Shown here: in pieces, positions 44,701 through 59,700 of the stretch | Position numbering within the stretch: position 1 is the first letter of the stretch | Layout: the number at the start of each line of letters is the position of its first letter | Source: Leptobrachium leishanense | Taxonomy: Eukaryota > Chordata > Amphibia > Anura > Megophryidae | Length of the DNA stretch: 64,000 nt | Direction of reading: 5' to 3' | Assembly: GCA_009667805.1 (NCBI GenBank) | Contig: CM019071.1 | Location: 44,330,250 to 44,394,249 of the forward strand | Program-made: the position numbers and the translations under genes | The notes under the pieces: generated by a model | The model's input: only the letters and a program-made list of their open reading frames with translations | Told to the model about the DNA's origin: nothing | Databases searched by the model: none

Positions 44701-47700
44701 AACAGAACAGGCAGGGAATATACAGAGAGTAGTCAAATGGCAGGCAAAGTCGGCAACAGATCGGGTCCTCAGAACAAGCAGGGTCAGTAACAAGTATACA
44801 AACTGATACGGTAAGCTAGCGATGCGGGAATAAAGGCTGAGACACACTGAGCGTGTAGCGATGCAGAGCGTAGCGAAGCGAAGAGAAGCAAACATTTTGC
44901 AGGCTTGACTTCACTCCGCTCTGCCTCGCAGCGTGTCTACACTGCATTACGTTTGCTTCTCACCGCACTGGACAGGAATCCACTAACTAAATTAAAATGT
45001 ACACACAAAACCGTTTTATTTTAACAAAGCACATGTTATATAGGCAAAAAAAGTTTCTACTGATTAAAATATATCAAAAATTACTGTTAATTTTATAAGA
45101 ATAGTATAAAAATATAAAAAAAGATAACCCCATATCATATATATTATAGGGACACAGAGCGCTGTGTATAGAGTAGGGATGCATTGATACCACACACAGA
45201 CATATACGTATATATCAACACGCAGACCTATATATACGTACATATCAACACGCAGATATATATATATGCACCCACCCACAGACCTCAGACCATATATACA
45301 CATACGCACATGGAGGGGTGGCATGTGGACAATCTCAACTAAATGTGCCCCCCCCATTTGGCTGTTCCCTCCAGAAGAAATGTTGAACCCGACAGAGCAG
45401 AGAATATATATATTATTCTCTGCTCTATTGGGTTCAACATTTCTTCTGGAGGGACCAGCCAAATGAGGGGGGGCAATTAGTTGCCAAAATGTGTGTGTAA
45501 TACAAGTCTGGATATATATATTTATAAGAATATAGATATATATCATATATATATCATATATATATATAATATATATATATACAGTATATCATACCTGCCG
45601 TTACCTTCCCCTATAAATCTGCTAAAAATATACAAACACAAAAAAACAAACCACTGCCTGAGACCCCGCGCAGCCACATGCCACCCCCCTCTACCTGGCT
45701 GAATGTATCTAATATATATAATTAAATACATTCAGCAAGGTAGAAAGAAAATAAAAAGTTTTATTTTATGTTCCCGGGGACATTTAAAAATGTCCTCTGA
45801 TTTTATTTTTTTTAGAAATGTGTCGCCTTACCTTAGCCTGGTGGTTAGTGGGGGCTCCCTTAATCCTGGCTGTGGGGGGGGTCTGCCGTGGCCACAGGAG
45901 CAGTGGCTCCCTCCCTGCGCCGCCTGTCTCTGTCACATGGACCCAGGCGGCTAGCCCGCACAGTCGCAGCTCTGTCATCTGGCGGCTACATGCTCCTTAA
46001 GGGGATTCTTGGGAGGCCTCGGCATGCTGCCCTCTACAGTGCCTGATTAGAGGGCAGAGTCTGCCTGATGTTTTAGTAACAAGAATGTTTATCCCATAGG
46101 CTTCAATGTTAAAAATATTCCCGTTTTAATTCAATATCTAATAAACCATTGCTTATAATATTCTACATTAAAGAGTCTCTTTATTTCCCGATTTTTTTGT
46201 ATTTTTTAAGCATTTTTTTATACTTTCTTTTTTAAAAAAAAAATAAAACTTTTGGCGAACGTCCCAAAAAGTTCAAAGTTCGCAAACTTTTGAACGGCCA
46301 ATGTTCAAATCGAACTCCCAACCGATCAAACTGAACAGCTCATCCCTACTCCTGGATATGTTTCATAACATTTTACCTCCAGTACAGTAAATATTTTCAG
46401 TTGTGCAATTGATGAAAAGTTCCCGCTCCCGGGCATGTCTGACCTTGCGCACCCATGAGAGGTAAGGATAATAATCTTAACCTTTTCACTACTAAGTGTT
46501 CTTTGTTAAAAAAAATCATAATATTTCTTTGAAACCTGGAATACAAATTTAAAAATTAAATACACGGTAAAAAGAAACACCTTGTAATAATAGTAACAAT
46601 ATAGTTCACAGATCAAAATAGTGTCAGTTTTTCTTTTTTTTATGTATTTGTTTACCTTTAACAGAAATCTCCCTGGGAAGAAAAGTTGTAAAACTCTAGA
46701 TTTTGTCACTTATGTGACACAAAGGTCTGCATTATCAGGATACAGGCAGAAATGACCTTTGTGTCAGTAAATGTACTGCAGACAGATAATAAAATGGTGA
46801 GATCTCCTGCTTACACTGGGTTTGTATTATCAGCATACAGGCAGATGCAGTAAATGTGCTGCAGACAGATAATAAAATGGTTAGATCTCATGCTTACATG
46901 GGGTCTGCATTATCAGCATACAGGCAGATGCAGTACATGTGCTGCAGACGGATTATAAAATGGTGATATCTCCTGCTTACATGGGGTCTGCATTATCAGC
47001 ATACAGGCAGATGCAGTAAATGTGCTGCAGACAGATAATAAAATGGTGAGATCTCCTGCTTATGGGGGTTTGTAGTAGTCAGAATGAGATTATTAGCAAT
47101 GCAATATCTGTATGTGCTGCATAATGCCTGTGTATGGCAGTTACAGCAACACCTTGTATCTGTATGTGCTGCATAATGCCTGTGTATGGCAGTTACAGCA
47201 ACACCTTGTATCTGTATGTGCCGCATAATGTCTGTGTATGACAATTACAGCAACACCTTGTATCTGTATGTGCCACATAATGCCTGTGTATGGCAATTAC
47301 ATTACAGCAACACCTTGTATCTGTATGTGCTGCAGAATGCCTGTGTATGGCAATTACAGCAACACCTTGTATCTGTATGTGCTGCATAATGCCTGTGTAT
47401 GGCAATTACAGCAACACCTTGTATCTGTAAGTGCTGCATAATGCCTGTGTATGGCAACTACAGAAACACCTTGTATCTGTACTGTACAGAGATTTACACT
47501 CAATATAACCTCCTGAATCTTATCCCTGTACTCCAGCCACTGACCCCACAGCTCTCCCTGTATTCTGCCAAATCCTTGGCTGCTGGAATGCTGCAGTAAA
47601 GTTTGTCGATATTTTTGTTGTATTGACAATGGTGGCTGCTCCTTAGATCTTCATGTGTGACAGGAGTGAGATCTCACAGTGATTTGTTTTTTCACAGTGG

Positions 47701-50700
47701 ATACACTGATCCTGCTATAAAGATATGCAAAATGGGTTTCATATGCTAGTTATCACCGTTTAATATATTACAGTGCAAAATCAAGATAAATCATTTTTGG
47801 AAAGAGTGAAAGGGTTAAATTGATATTTTAAATAGATTTTATGACAAAATAAAGGAGCTAGAAATGTTTTTAAACTGGAAAGAAAGGAAACTTTATTTCC
47901 ATAACCTAGTATTTAAAATACCTTTTTTTATTTCTTTTTACATTTGTGATAAAAAACTGTATCCAGGCGAAAAAAACAAAAGCAAACAAAACTTGCAGCG
48001 ATGCTAGTCATTGGTCGACTTGAAATAGCATGCGTAGCTGTAATAATTATGAGGATCCACAGGAATTACCAAAACTCATGAACAATTTAATTTACCACTC
48101 ATTTAGAATTCTGCCACCGTTAATTGTTAGAACATAATTACTTAAATGAATCATCCTTTCTCAGTCACCTTCCGGCTCCCAGATCCTCAATTTGTCCACT
48201 CTGTAACCAGCAAGAAGTAACAAGGTATCCTGCCTTCAACATCTCGCCCACTGCAACACTCTGCGGTGCTACCTCTGCTCTTATATTACAGATATTGTTT
48301 ATGTCTTCATTTATTGTTTTCAGGCTGAGTAACTCTCTTTTAAGCTTCTCTCTCTGGCTCTCACCCTCTATTTTTCCAGTCCCCTCCTCTAATGCTGTAA
48401 ACCTACCAATACACCCAGCCCACTCGTGATAAATTTCACTAACTCAAGTGTCTCAGTCTCCTCTGGCTCCTGCAGCAGCAGCAGGGACACAGCTCTGGAT
48501 TCGGACTCATCGAGTCCGATACCGGAGCTGTTAAAGGGCGACGCAGCTGCTGTCGGGGGCCCGGGAACCCCCCTGGGCCCCGGCGGCCCGGGCCCCCACC
48601 GGGCCCGGGCCCCTTACGGCAGCATGGGGCTTAATGCCCTGATGGCGGCCCTGTTGAACAGCAACAACAACTGAACACCTTTAGTGAGTGAAATATAAAC
48701 AGTCCCAAGTGGACCTTTAAATCCAATGGAAAATTACACCCTGGTGCCCCTCCCCATCCTCAAGTGAATCAGACATGTCAGACACGAAACAATAAGGTGC
48801 CCAGGAATCACAGCCTGAGCATCAGACTGTCTGGATACATTAGATAACAGAGGAGAAGTTACATAAGTAGAGAATCGCCTGATAATAACAAAATCTGTCA
48901 AAGTAAACACATTCCTGAAAGGGGATGCTGGAAAAGGCTAAACTAAGCCACCCAGTATGCCCATCAGCAGATAACAACAGATACATGTAGACCATAACGA
49001 GAGACAGACAATAACATTATTTATACATAACATAGATTACACAAAAGCCTGCACTCTACAGGCACAGGGTGACTTCAACATAGGAGAGAGCAGAGATATA
49101 AAATAGAACATGAGGCCTGCACCCCCCCAAATATATCTCTAGGCCCATGTACCCCAAGTTAAAGTGACACACGTCACAGTGAATGACCCTTTATGTCTCA
49201 TATTTTTGCTTCCCCATTGTACAGCGCTGTGGAATCCGTTGGTGCTATGTAAATGCTATAACTGTAGACAAACAGATTTAGTTGTGATGATTCAGCAAAC
49301 TTTCTCAATTGACTGTATTCCAAAGTAGACAAACTTGTGCTTCACGATGAAATGTCTCGTGTGTCTCCTCTCAGGGATCGCTTTAAGTAACGGGGAGCGA
49401 TGGAAGCAGATACGAAACTTCACCTTAAGGAACCTGAGAGAACTGGGATTCGGCAAGAAAAGCTTTGAGGAGAAAATCCAGGAAGAAGCTAAATATGTCG
49501 TGGAGGAACTAAAGAAACTCAAAGGTTTGCATGAATTTGTTTAACCCTTTCGCTTCTAAACATGTGCTTATATGAATTTCCAATAAAAGATAATTAAAAA
49601 TAACAAATAAAACCCATCCTGCATCTAAATTATTTAAGGCAAGATTATGGGGCCCCTCTGTAGGATTTTCCTTGGTCCCGAGACCCTTCATAATGCTGTG
49701 GCCTTTCCTTTGTTCTCATCTCCGGTCTGCTCCGTCATAACCTACAAGCCCTTGGGGAGTCCAAATTCACATGAACACCAGGAAAGTTGGAAGCAGCATT
49801 CCACGTTTTAATTGTTATTTTGATTGTATATAAATAACATCATACTCATAAATAGTTAACCAACGCAAAAGCATAATGACAGTATATAACCATACATGGA
49901 GGGACTTTGAAAAATTACACTCTTAACACTCTCTCTCCCGACACCGGGGGCAAAGCCAAAAAACTATGTTGCAACTCACTTGGCAGTATCTTCTCATGTT
50001 GCACTGTGTACTCATTCAGTGACCTTGTATTAAACAGCCAACATGAAAAAACAGGAGTACCTAGATCAATTGTTTTTCAGTTAACCCTTTCAGGTGGAAA
50101 CAAAATTTTCTGTGGGACCTCCCTCCTGTTCCCCTGTATTACTGTAAATAAGCTACAAGGAGCAGCACCCCTCACTGCAACAAAATGTCCTGCAGCATTC
50201 CAGCAGCCAGGTATTTGTCAGAATACATGGAGAGCTGTGGGGTCAGTCGCTGCTGTACAGGGATATGATTCAGGGTGTTATAATGAGTGTAAATTGTTGT
50301 ACAGTACAGGTACAAGGTGTTGCTGTAATTGTCATACACAGGCATTATGCAGCACATACAGATACAAGGTGTTGCTGTAATTGCCATACACAGGCATTAT
50401 GCAGCACATACAGATACAAGGTGTTGCTGTAATTGCCATACACAGGCATTATGCAGCACATACAGATACAAGGTGTTGCTGTAATTGCCATACACAGGCA
50501 TTATGCAGCACATACAGATACATGGTGTTGCTGTAATTGCCACACACAGGCATTATGCAGCACATACAGATACAAGGTGTTGCTGTAATTGTCATACACA
50601 GACATTATGCAGCACATACAGATACAAGGTGTTGCTGTAATTGCCATACACAGGCATTATGTAGCACATACAGATACAAGGTGTTGCTGTAATTGCCATA

Positions 50701-53700
50701 CACAGGCATTATGCAGCACATACAGGTACAAGGTGGTGCTGTAATTGCCACACACAGGCATTATGCAGCACATACAGATACAAGGTGTTGCTGTAATTGT
50801 CATACACAGACATTATGCAGCACATACAGATACAAGGTGTTGCTGTAATTGCCATACACAGGCATTATGCAGCACATACAGATACAAGGTGTTGCTGTAA
50901 TTGCCATACACAGACATTATGCAGCACATACAGATACAAGGTGTTGCTGTAATTGCCATACACAGGCATTATGTAGCACATACAGATACAAGGTGTTGCT
51001 GTAATTGCCACACACAGGCATTATGCAGCACATACAGATACAAGGTGTTACTGTAATTGCCATACACAGGCATTATGCGGCACATACAGATACAAGGTGT
51101 TGCTGTAATTGCCATACACAGGCATTATGCGGCACATACAGGTACAAGGTGTTGCTGTAATTGCCATACACAGGCATTATGTAGCACATACAGATACAAG
51201 GTGTTGCTGTAATTGCCATACACAGGCATTATGCAGCACATACATGTCACGGGATGGCCCAGCACCCTCAGCCAGGGGCGGTGCACACGGACATTAGTTT
51301 TGGCCAGGGACAGTTAGGTGCGGTGGCACGCACGGAGTTTTTAAGTACTTTTTATTAGATGTGGTTATGTGTGGTGTGATACAGTGTTCCCCGTTGATTG
51401 TGCAATGTGTTCCCTTTGTCTGCCTTGCCGCCGCCATTTTCCGATCACCTTGTGGCGCAGTTCAGATTCTTCGATTCGTAAAATGGCCGATTCGAACCAT
51501 CCGGTTCGAATCGTAAAATGGCCGATTCGGACCATCCGGTCCGAATCGGCGACTCCCCGATCTGCAATGGCCAATGGGTCCTGGGAGGGCGGGCAGGGAT
51601 TCCCATTGTATTGTAATTTGTGGAAAGTTGATAAATGCTTGTGCTGTAAATAATAAAGCCAGAATTAGCAGTGCATCCAGCCTCGACTGATGTGTTATTT
51701 CTCCGCCGTGCTTCATCTTCTGAGAATCCCTCGCGGTCTCAGGGTACGGTGTTCCAGACGATCCGAACCGAACCGAGCGCTCTGTGCCTGTATCGAGCAT
51801 CAGGGCAGTGGCGCAGCGTATGAGGTTCGGTTCCCAGAATAACTGACGGAGATCCGATCCGAAGGGCGCGGCCGTGTACCGCGCTTCGGTATTGCGAGAG
51901 ATTGCGGTAAGATCCGAATCCTTTGCCGATCCCACCAGATCCGAAGCTTCCTCCATCCCCGATCCGAAAAGTCCTCCACTTGAGATACGAAGGTTTTTCC
52001 CGCACCGAGATCGGAAACGTTTCCCGCATAAGATCCGAAACGTTTCCCACATAAGATCCGAAGATTCCTCCGCGGTTGGCAGATCCGATCTCCACAGACG
52101 TCCCACACCCACAAGGTCAGTGAACCAGCTGCTCGGGACGCTGAGTGCCGTAGGGCTCAGTGGTCGGGCTGGTTCTAGGCAGGGGTCCCCTCCACCGCCC
52201 GCTAACCCTTCCCCAGGGTCACGCCAGGTCGCACGAGACGCCGAGTGCGCGTCACTCGGTAGTCGGGCCAGCGGTAAGCGACGGGGCCACGCAGATAGAG
52301 CACACCCGCAGGCGGAACAACATCCCATTCCGTCATAATACAGATACATGGTGTTGCTGTAATTGCCACACACAGGCATTATGCAGCACATACAGATACA
52401 AGGTGTCGCTGTAATTGTCATACACAGACATTATGCAGCACATACAGATACAAGGTGTTGCTGTAATTGCCATACACAGGCATTATGTAGCACATACAGA
52501 TACAAGGTGTTGCTGTAATTGCCACACACAGGCATTATGCAGCACATACAGATACATGGTGTTGCTGTAATTGCCACACACAGGCATTATGCAGCACATA
52601 CAGATACAAGGTGTTGCTGTAATTGCCATACACAGACATTATGCAGCACATACAGATACAAGGTGTTGCTGTAATTGCCATACACAGGCATTATGCAGCA
52701 CATACAGATACAAGGTGTTGCTGTAATTGCCATACACAGGCATTATGCAGCACATACAGATACAAGGTGTTGCTGTAATTGCCATACACAGGCATTATGT
52801 AGCACATACAGATACAAGGTGTTGCTGTAATTTCCACACACAGGCATTATGCAGCACATACAGATACAAGGTGTTGCTGTAATTGTCATACACAGACATT
52901 ATGCAGCACATACAGATACAAGGTGTTGCTGTAATTGCCATACACAGGCATTATGTAGCACATACAGATACAAGGTGTTGCTGTAATTGCCACACACAGG
53001 CATTATGCAGCACATACAGATACATGGTGTTGCTGTAATTGCCACACACAGGCATTATGCAGCACATACAGATACAAGGTGTTGCTGTAATTGTCATACA
53101 CAGACATTATGCAGCACATACAGATACAAGGTGTTGCTGTAATTGCCATACACAGGCATTATGCAGCACATACAGGTACAAGGTGTTGCTGTAATTGCCA
53201 TACACAGGCATTATGCAGCACATACAGATACAAGGTGTTGCTGTAATTGCCATACACAGGGATTATGTAGCACATACAGATACAAGGTGTTGCTGTAATT
53301 GCCATACACAGGCATTATGCAGCACATACAGATACAAGGTGTTGCTGTAATTGCCATACAAAGGCATTATGCAGCACATACAGGTACAAGGTGTTGCTGT
53401 AATTGCCATACACAGGCATTATGCAGCACATACAGATATTGCATTGCTAATAATCTAATTATGATCACTACAAACCCCCATTTGCAGGAGATCTCACCAT
53501 TTTATCATCTGTCTGCAGCGCATTTACTGCATCTGCCTGTATGCTGATAATGCAGATCCTGTGTAAGCAGGGGATCTCACCATTTTATTATCTGTCTGCA
53601 GCACATTTACTGACACTAAGGCCATTTCTGCCTGTATGCTGATAATGCAGACCTGTGTGACATTGTGCCAGATAAGAGACTCTATCTAGAGTTTACAGCC

Positions 53701-56700
53701 TTTTATTCTAGTGAGATTTCTGTAAAGGACAAACCAATGCTTGAAAAACTAAAAATGAGCAAATTTACATTTTATTTTTTGTAAATTAATCACAGAATAA
53801 CAACTGAGATATAAAAATGGTATTTTATAGCAGTTTTAAGTGTTAGCTAACCTTTACATATTTGGAAAAAAAGATTGTGAGAATATTCCAATGGAATTTC
53901 CGAGTAACAAAAAGATTTTAAACAATGACATTTACATATGAATATAATCAGTTATTCTGGGATTATCCGGCAATCGATGGACAGACGGGAGGTTTTTAAA
54001 ATTGTAAGCCTTCCCTTTTTTTTGGAGTTATCTCTCTATAAATTGATCTCTTTGCTGCAGGAAAACCCTCGGATGTAACAAAGCTGATCATGGACGCAGT
54101 TTCCAATGTTCTTTTTTCCATCGTATTTGGAAGTCGTTATGAGTACAAGGACGAGACATTTGTGGAGCTCCTGGGTATTGCGGAGGAAACATACCGTCTT
54201 ATGAGCTGTCCATGGGGGCAGGTAAATGGATTTTACTTTAACCCTTTTAAAACCAATGATTTTTCAGAAGACCACGGTCAGGAACCAGTGTTTTTTTTTT
54301 CTCTGTAAAATAAATTTTAATGAGTTATACATTAAGAAATATTTGGGAATATTCCCAGTGTATTCCTTACTGTAACAACCTATTTGGAAGGGAGATGTCA
54401 CCATCTACTGGCCAAGAGGAGTTACTGCAGTTGTGGTCTCCATGCAGGATCAGCTGGGGAGATGTCACTCAGACACATTCCCAACTGTTTTTAAAAAGTA
54501 TTAACACACAGGGCATCATGCCTATAGCGCTTAAACTTTAAAGGAAGGTTCTGGAGCCCAAATGCAAATTTGTTTTTATGTGCACTAAAATAAGTTCCTT
54601 TGCATTGTTTCTGTGGAACACCATATCATTGATTCTTGAATTCGGGGCACCAGGAGGGTCCCAGCAGGTTGAGTCAACCTTGGTAGTGAAGGGATTAAAA
54701 ATTCAATATCAGTAAATAAAAAAATACAATCAATTTTATTTATTTTTGGTGGGGTGGGGTATTCAATAATAAAATTTATAGAACACCCAGGTCATATTAT
54801 GTTAAATAATGAGGAAAGTTACATTGATGATCTTTCGGTTTCTGTACTTTTCCACCCAAGACAAGAGCAGGAGGTGGGGTACGTAGAGGGGGACCTCTCT
54901 ATCACTAAAAGCCAAAAGTGAACAAATATAAATACAAGGGAAGATATAATAGCCTTATAGCGCCACCTAGAGATCAGTCCACAGGATAGAAAATTGTTTG
55001 AAATTTCAATGCATTGCTCTTGGTGATTCCCTTTTGCCAAAAATATGGTGAATTCACTATCTAGCGAATGGTTACCACATTTTCCTGAAAGTGGAGTCGC
55101 CAAAGCAGTTATCGGACGTCGGTGAAAGCCGCCTAACTGCGCCGAATTGGCATCAGTGCATTCCAACGAACGGGGGGGGGGGACGTACGTCTCCTATTCT
55201 CCTAATAGGTGTTTAAACCAAGAAGAATGTATTAAAATGTGTCTAAATAATAAAAAAGTCCATTAAAAAATAATTAAAAGGTCTGTTACAGAATTTAAAA
55301 AAAACACCTTTTAAAAAATTGGGAAACAAAAATTTTGTCATTTTTTTTTTTTTTTACGAAAATGTCCTATTAAAAAAAAAAGGAAGAAAATAAAAAGGCT
55401 TTTTGCTAAAAATAAAAAGGATAAACAGTCTTTTAAATAAAAAAAATAAGAAAGATATTCTATTTATTACATTGAAACCTGTGGGATTCTCCTGTTTAAA
55501 CCTGCCGAACTGAAACACTGAAAATCAGGACATTTCGACGACATTTCAGTGCAATTCTGTGTTTTGTGAATAGAAGACAAGACAGATGCTCAGGCTGTGA
55601 TTCCGTGACACCCTATTGTTTCATCTCTAGACATACATATCTTGTTCACTTGAGGATGGGGGGGTGCCAGGGTGTAATTTTCTTTTGGTCTCGGTCGACC
55701 TGGGACTGTATATATTTAACTGAATAAAGGTGTTCAGTGGTAGCTGTTCAAAACTTCCAGATCTACGTGTTGTTTTGTTTCTGGGGGATGCTAGCAAGGC
55801 TCTTTGCATGTACTCATCCTTAGGCTTTGTCTAAGGACTGGAGAAAGGCGTGAAAGTCAGCTGGTGAGAGAATGGGTGGTCCTGCAAGGAAGCAGCATCA
55901 ACAGATGTGACCTATTTGGGGTATGGAGATCTGATACAGATCACATTCAATCAAGGAATTTCATATTCACTAAGATGAATTTAGAAAACAATATTTTTGC
56001 AGATTTTTCTACATAATAAAATTTTTGTTTATGAAAACGTTGAAAGTAGCAGAATATCCCTCACAGCAATGTATCTATTCCTTTTGTCCCCCAGCTTCAC
56101 ACCATCTTCCCTCAAATCATGGACTACATTCCGGGTCCTCACCATAAAATCTCCTCTGTATGCAAAAAACTGATATCATTTATTAATGAGAGAGTGAGGG
56201 TCAGTCAGGAGACCCTGGAGCCGGCGTCACCCAGACACTTCATAGATTCGTTCCTAATCAAAATGGAAAAGGTACGGACTTTTTTGTGGTTTTGACAAGT
56301 CATACGAAAGTTGAGGAGGTTGTGTTACATTGTCTCTGTAATATCTCTATCTATATATCTGTCGAGGGGTGGGCTGTCAACTCATGGGGTCCAAGCAATA
56401 GGAGATCATAGATTTCCCTTGGGACCTACCCCAACAAATTTAACCCACGCATATAACTGCACTCAAACAATTGAACAAAAGAAAACTCACTAGTACAAAG
56501 TTGTATTCAGGACTATTTTGCGCCCTAGGTAAGACCAGCTACTTGCACCCCCGAAAAAATTTCAGCTGTTGAAATGCGGGGGGGGGGAGAACACACACAC
56601 TGTGCGCGGGGGGAAGACACACTGTGCACTGACACACACACACTGTGGATGGGAACGACACACACTGAGCAGTATTACAAAGCTGTTGCTAACTTAACCA

Positions 56701-59700
56701 GAGCTGTTGTAAACTGAAAACCTCCATAGGCTATAATGGCTCTGGGAAGTTTAAAACAGCTCTGGTTAAGTTAGCACCAACTATGTAATATGGCCCACAA
56801 TGTGCACGGGGCTGCACACAAGCTAATATATATATTCATGATGAGCTGTGCTTTTCTAGCGTTATCTTATTTAAAATCCCCCCCCAACCAGTTTTGCCTT
56901 GAAATTGAGGTTGGTAGTGCAGGGGCAGTCTGAGAAGGTGGCAGATAGCAAATAGCAATTACTTATAGAGAACAGCAATGCTGAGTATGTTTCCTACTTT
57001 TTCTATCTATCTGCTGTGAACCCACATATTTCTCAAACTTTTCCTTTTTTGTCAGTGAACAAGTAAAGCTGATTCTCTATGAAGCTATCAACAGCCACCT
57101 CTCGATGTGGACAAGTCTAGCCCTCCCAAGTATTTTCCAATTACCTGCCAGAAATTTTCCGAGAGTAGACAAATGATTTCTATACTTTCCTATACCTGGT
57201 GAACCCTCAAAGGCTCACTTTCTTCATTTATTTTGCTTTTTAAATAACTAGCAACATAGGAATTGTATACAGAACCCTGGGGTAAAATGGGCTTTCACTT
57301 GCAATCCTTCTAACGGGATCAGGGACATATAGAAATAAGAGACCCTTCAATACAATAGGGTTCTCTTAAGTGAATGCACTAATAAATACAGGTCCGTTAG
57401 TATCTCAGTGTCTTTAGGCAATTTTGATATATGTGTTTGTTTTTACTAATTAGCAAGCTCACCCAGAGCTTGAGTTTTACTGTTTCTTGTTCTCTGAGAC
57501 CTGGACCTAGTGGTCCAGAATACAAACGTCTATCTGGCTCAATAAAAGTTATGTTTTAACACTGTATTCCCTACCATTGACTTGGTTAAGAATAAATACC
57601 CACATTTTATTTTTGTCCTCACCAGTTTTGCCTTGAAATAGAGGTTGGTAATGCAGGGGCAGTTTAAGAAGGTGGCAAATAGCAATTACTTCCAGAGAAC
57701 AGCAATGTTTTCTATCTGCTGTGAACCCACGAAGGCTCATATTTCTCAAGCTTTATTTTTTCAGTCCGTGAACCAGTATAGCTGATTCTCTATTAAGCCA
57801 TAAACAGCCACCTCTAAATGTGGACAAGTCTAACCCTAACAAGTATTTTTTTAATTACCTGCCAGTAATCTTTCTAAAGTAGGCAGGCAACAAATGGTTT
57901 CTACACTTTTCTACACCTGGTGAATCCTAGAAGGTTTGATTCGTCAATAACTAGTAATATAGGAAATGTATATAGAACCCTTGGGTAAAATGGGCTTTCA
58001 CTTGCAATCCTAAATACATCATTATTTACACCACCCGCTAACAGGGGATTAGGGACATTTAGCAATAAGAGAACCTCTAATACAATAGGGTTCTCTTAAG
58101 TGAATGCACTAATAAAAACAGGTCCGTTAGTATCTCCGTATCTTTAGGCAATCCTGACATACGTGTCTGTTTTCATCTCTTTGCAAGCTCACACAGAGCT
58201 TTATATTTACTGTTTCTTGTCCTCTGAGGCCCCCTAGTGGTCCATAATACAAACGTCTATCTGGTTTAATAAAAGTTATGTTTTAATAGTGTATCCTCTA
58301 CCATTTGCTTATATCTTTTTGGGTTACCCCTGCATCTTTTGAGTGATACTTAGTGACATTTAGTAGTAGTTTGATGGACTGCCATTTATGTGTTCTTTGT
58401 TAACATTATAGGCAAGTGCCAGACTTGTATTTCTGAGCCTAAAACAGAGCACGACAGCAATAAAACTCACAGTAAAGAGCGATGTGAATGAATTTATAAC
58501 AGAGCTCTACAGCAATAACAATTCCTGGAGTAAGGAGGGGTTATAGGGAGGTTATATGGAGTAATATGAGGAGTTATAGGAAGGTTATATGGAATAATAG
58601 GAGGGGTTTTATGGAGTAATAGCAGGTGCTATAGGGAGGTTATATGGAATAATAGAAGGTGCTATAGGGAGGTTATCTGGAATAATGGGAGGGTTTATAG
58701 GGAGGTTATATGGAGTAATAGGAGGGTTTATAGGGAGTAATAGGAGGGGTTATTGGGAGGTTATATGGTGTAATAGGAGGGGTTATATGGAGTAATAGGA
58801 GGGTTTATTGGGAGATTATATAGAGTAAAAGGAGTGGTTATATGGAGTAATAGGAGGGGTTATAGGGAGGTTATATGGAGTAATAGGAGGGGTTATAGGT
58901 AGGTTATATGGATTAATAGCAGGGGTTATAGGGAGGTTATATGGAATAATAGGAGGGGTCATAGGGAGGTTATATGGAGTAATAGGAGGAGTTATATGGA
59001 GTAATAGGAGGGTTTATAGGGAGTAATAGGAGGGGTTATTGGGAGGTTATATGGAGTAAATGGAGTGGTTATAGGGGGTTATATGGAGTAATAGGAGGGG
59101 TTATAGGGAGTAATGGGAGGGGTTATAGGGAGTTTATATGGAGTAGTAGAAAGGGTTATAGGGAGGTTATATGGAGTAATAGCAGGTGCTATAGGGAGGT
59201 TATATGGAATAATAGGAGGGGTCATAGGGAGGTTAAATTGAGTAATAGGAGGGGTTATATGGAGTAATAGGAGGGTTTATAGGGAGTAATAGGAGGGGTT
59301 ATTGTGAGGTTATATTGAATTAGAGCCCTGATTGGGCAAAGTCCAGGTCAGGTGCAGGACTTTGCCCAATCAGATCATTCAGCATAAAGACGTGGGACAG
59401 AGAGGAGCCGCGGCAAGACGGATCGGAGGAGCTGACGGACCGGGGAACAGGAGGCCAGGACAGCTGCAAGACAGGTGAGTTCTGCGGCTGGGGGCCGTAG
59501 CCACAGGTCTCCTAAATGTTCCGGCAGCTCCCGGTACATTTAGGAGAACTGTGAACACATTTTGCGTGTTCGGCCCCCATTGATTAACATTGTGTTCGAG
59601 TTTGTATTCGAACATTTCATCCGTTCGGCTGTTCGGATACGAAACGAACACAGGGGTGTTCAGCTCATCACTAATAGGGAGGTTACATGGAGTAATAGGA

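Larger units (their letters stand above)
47611..49374. other. Copy 2 intron 2, right part
   Basis: 47611-48300 and 49270-49374 are paralogous to copy 1 intron 2. About 48300-49260 has no counterpart in copy 1 and holds a GC-rich exon-like stretch and a repeat shared with 55575-55760. Confidence 0.5.

Noticed and set aside
51462..52421. Minus-strand frame of over 300 codons across the LTR-like insert
   Set aside because: It runs through the insert boundary into 52-bp repeat units, and its content (repeated GATCCGAA translations) has no recognisable domain.
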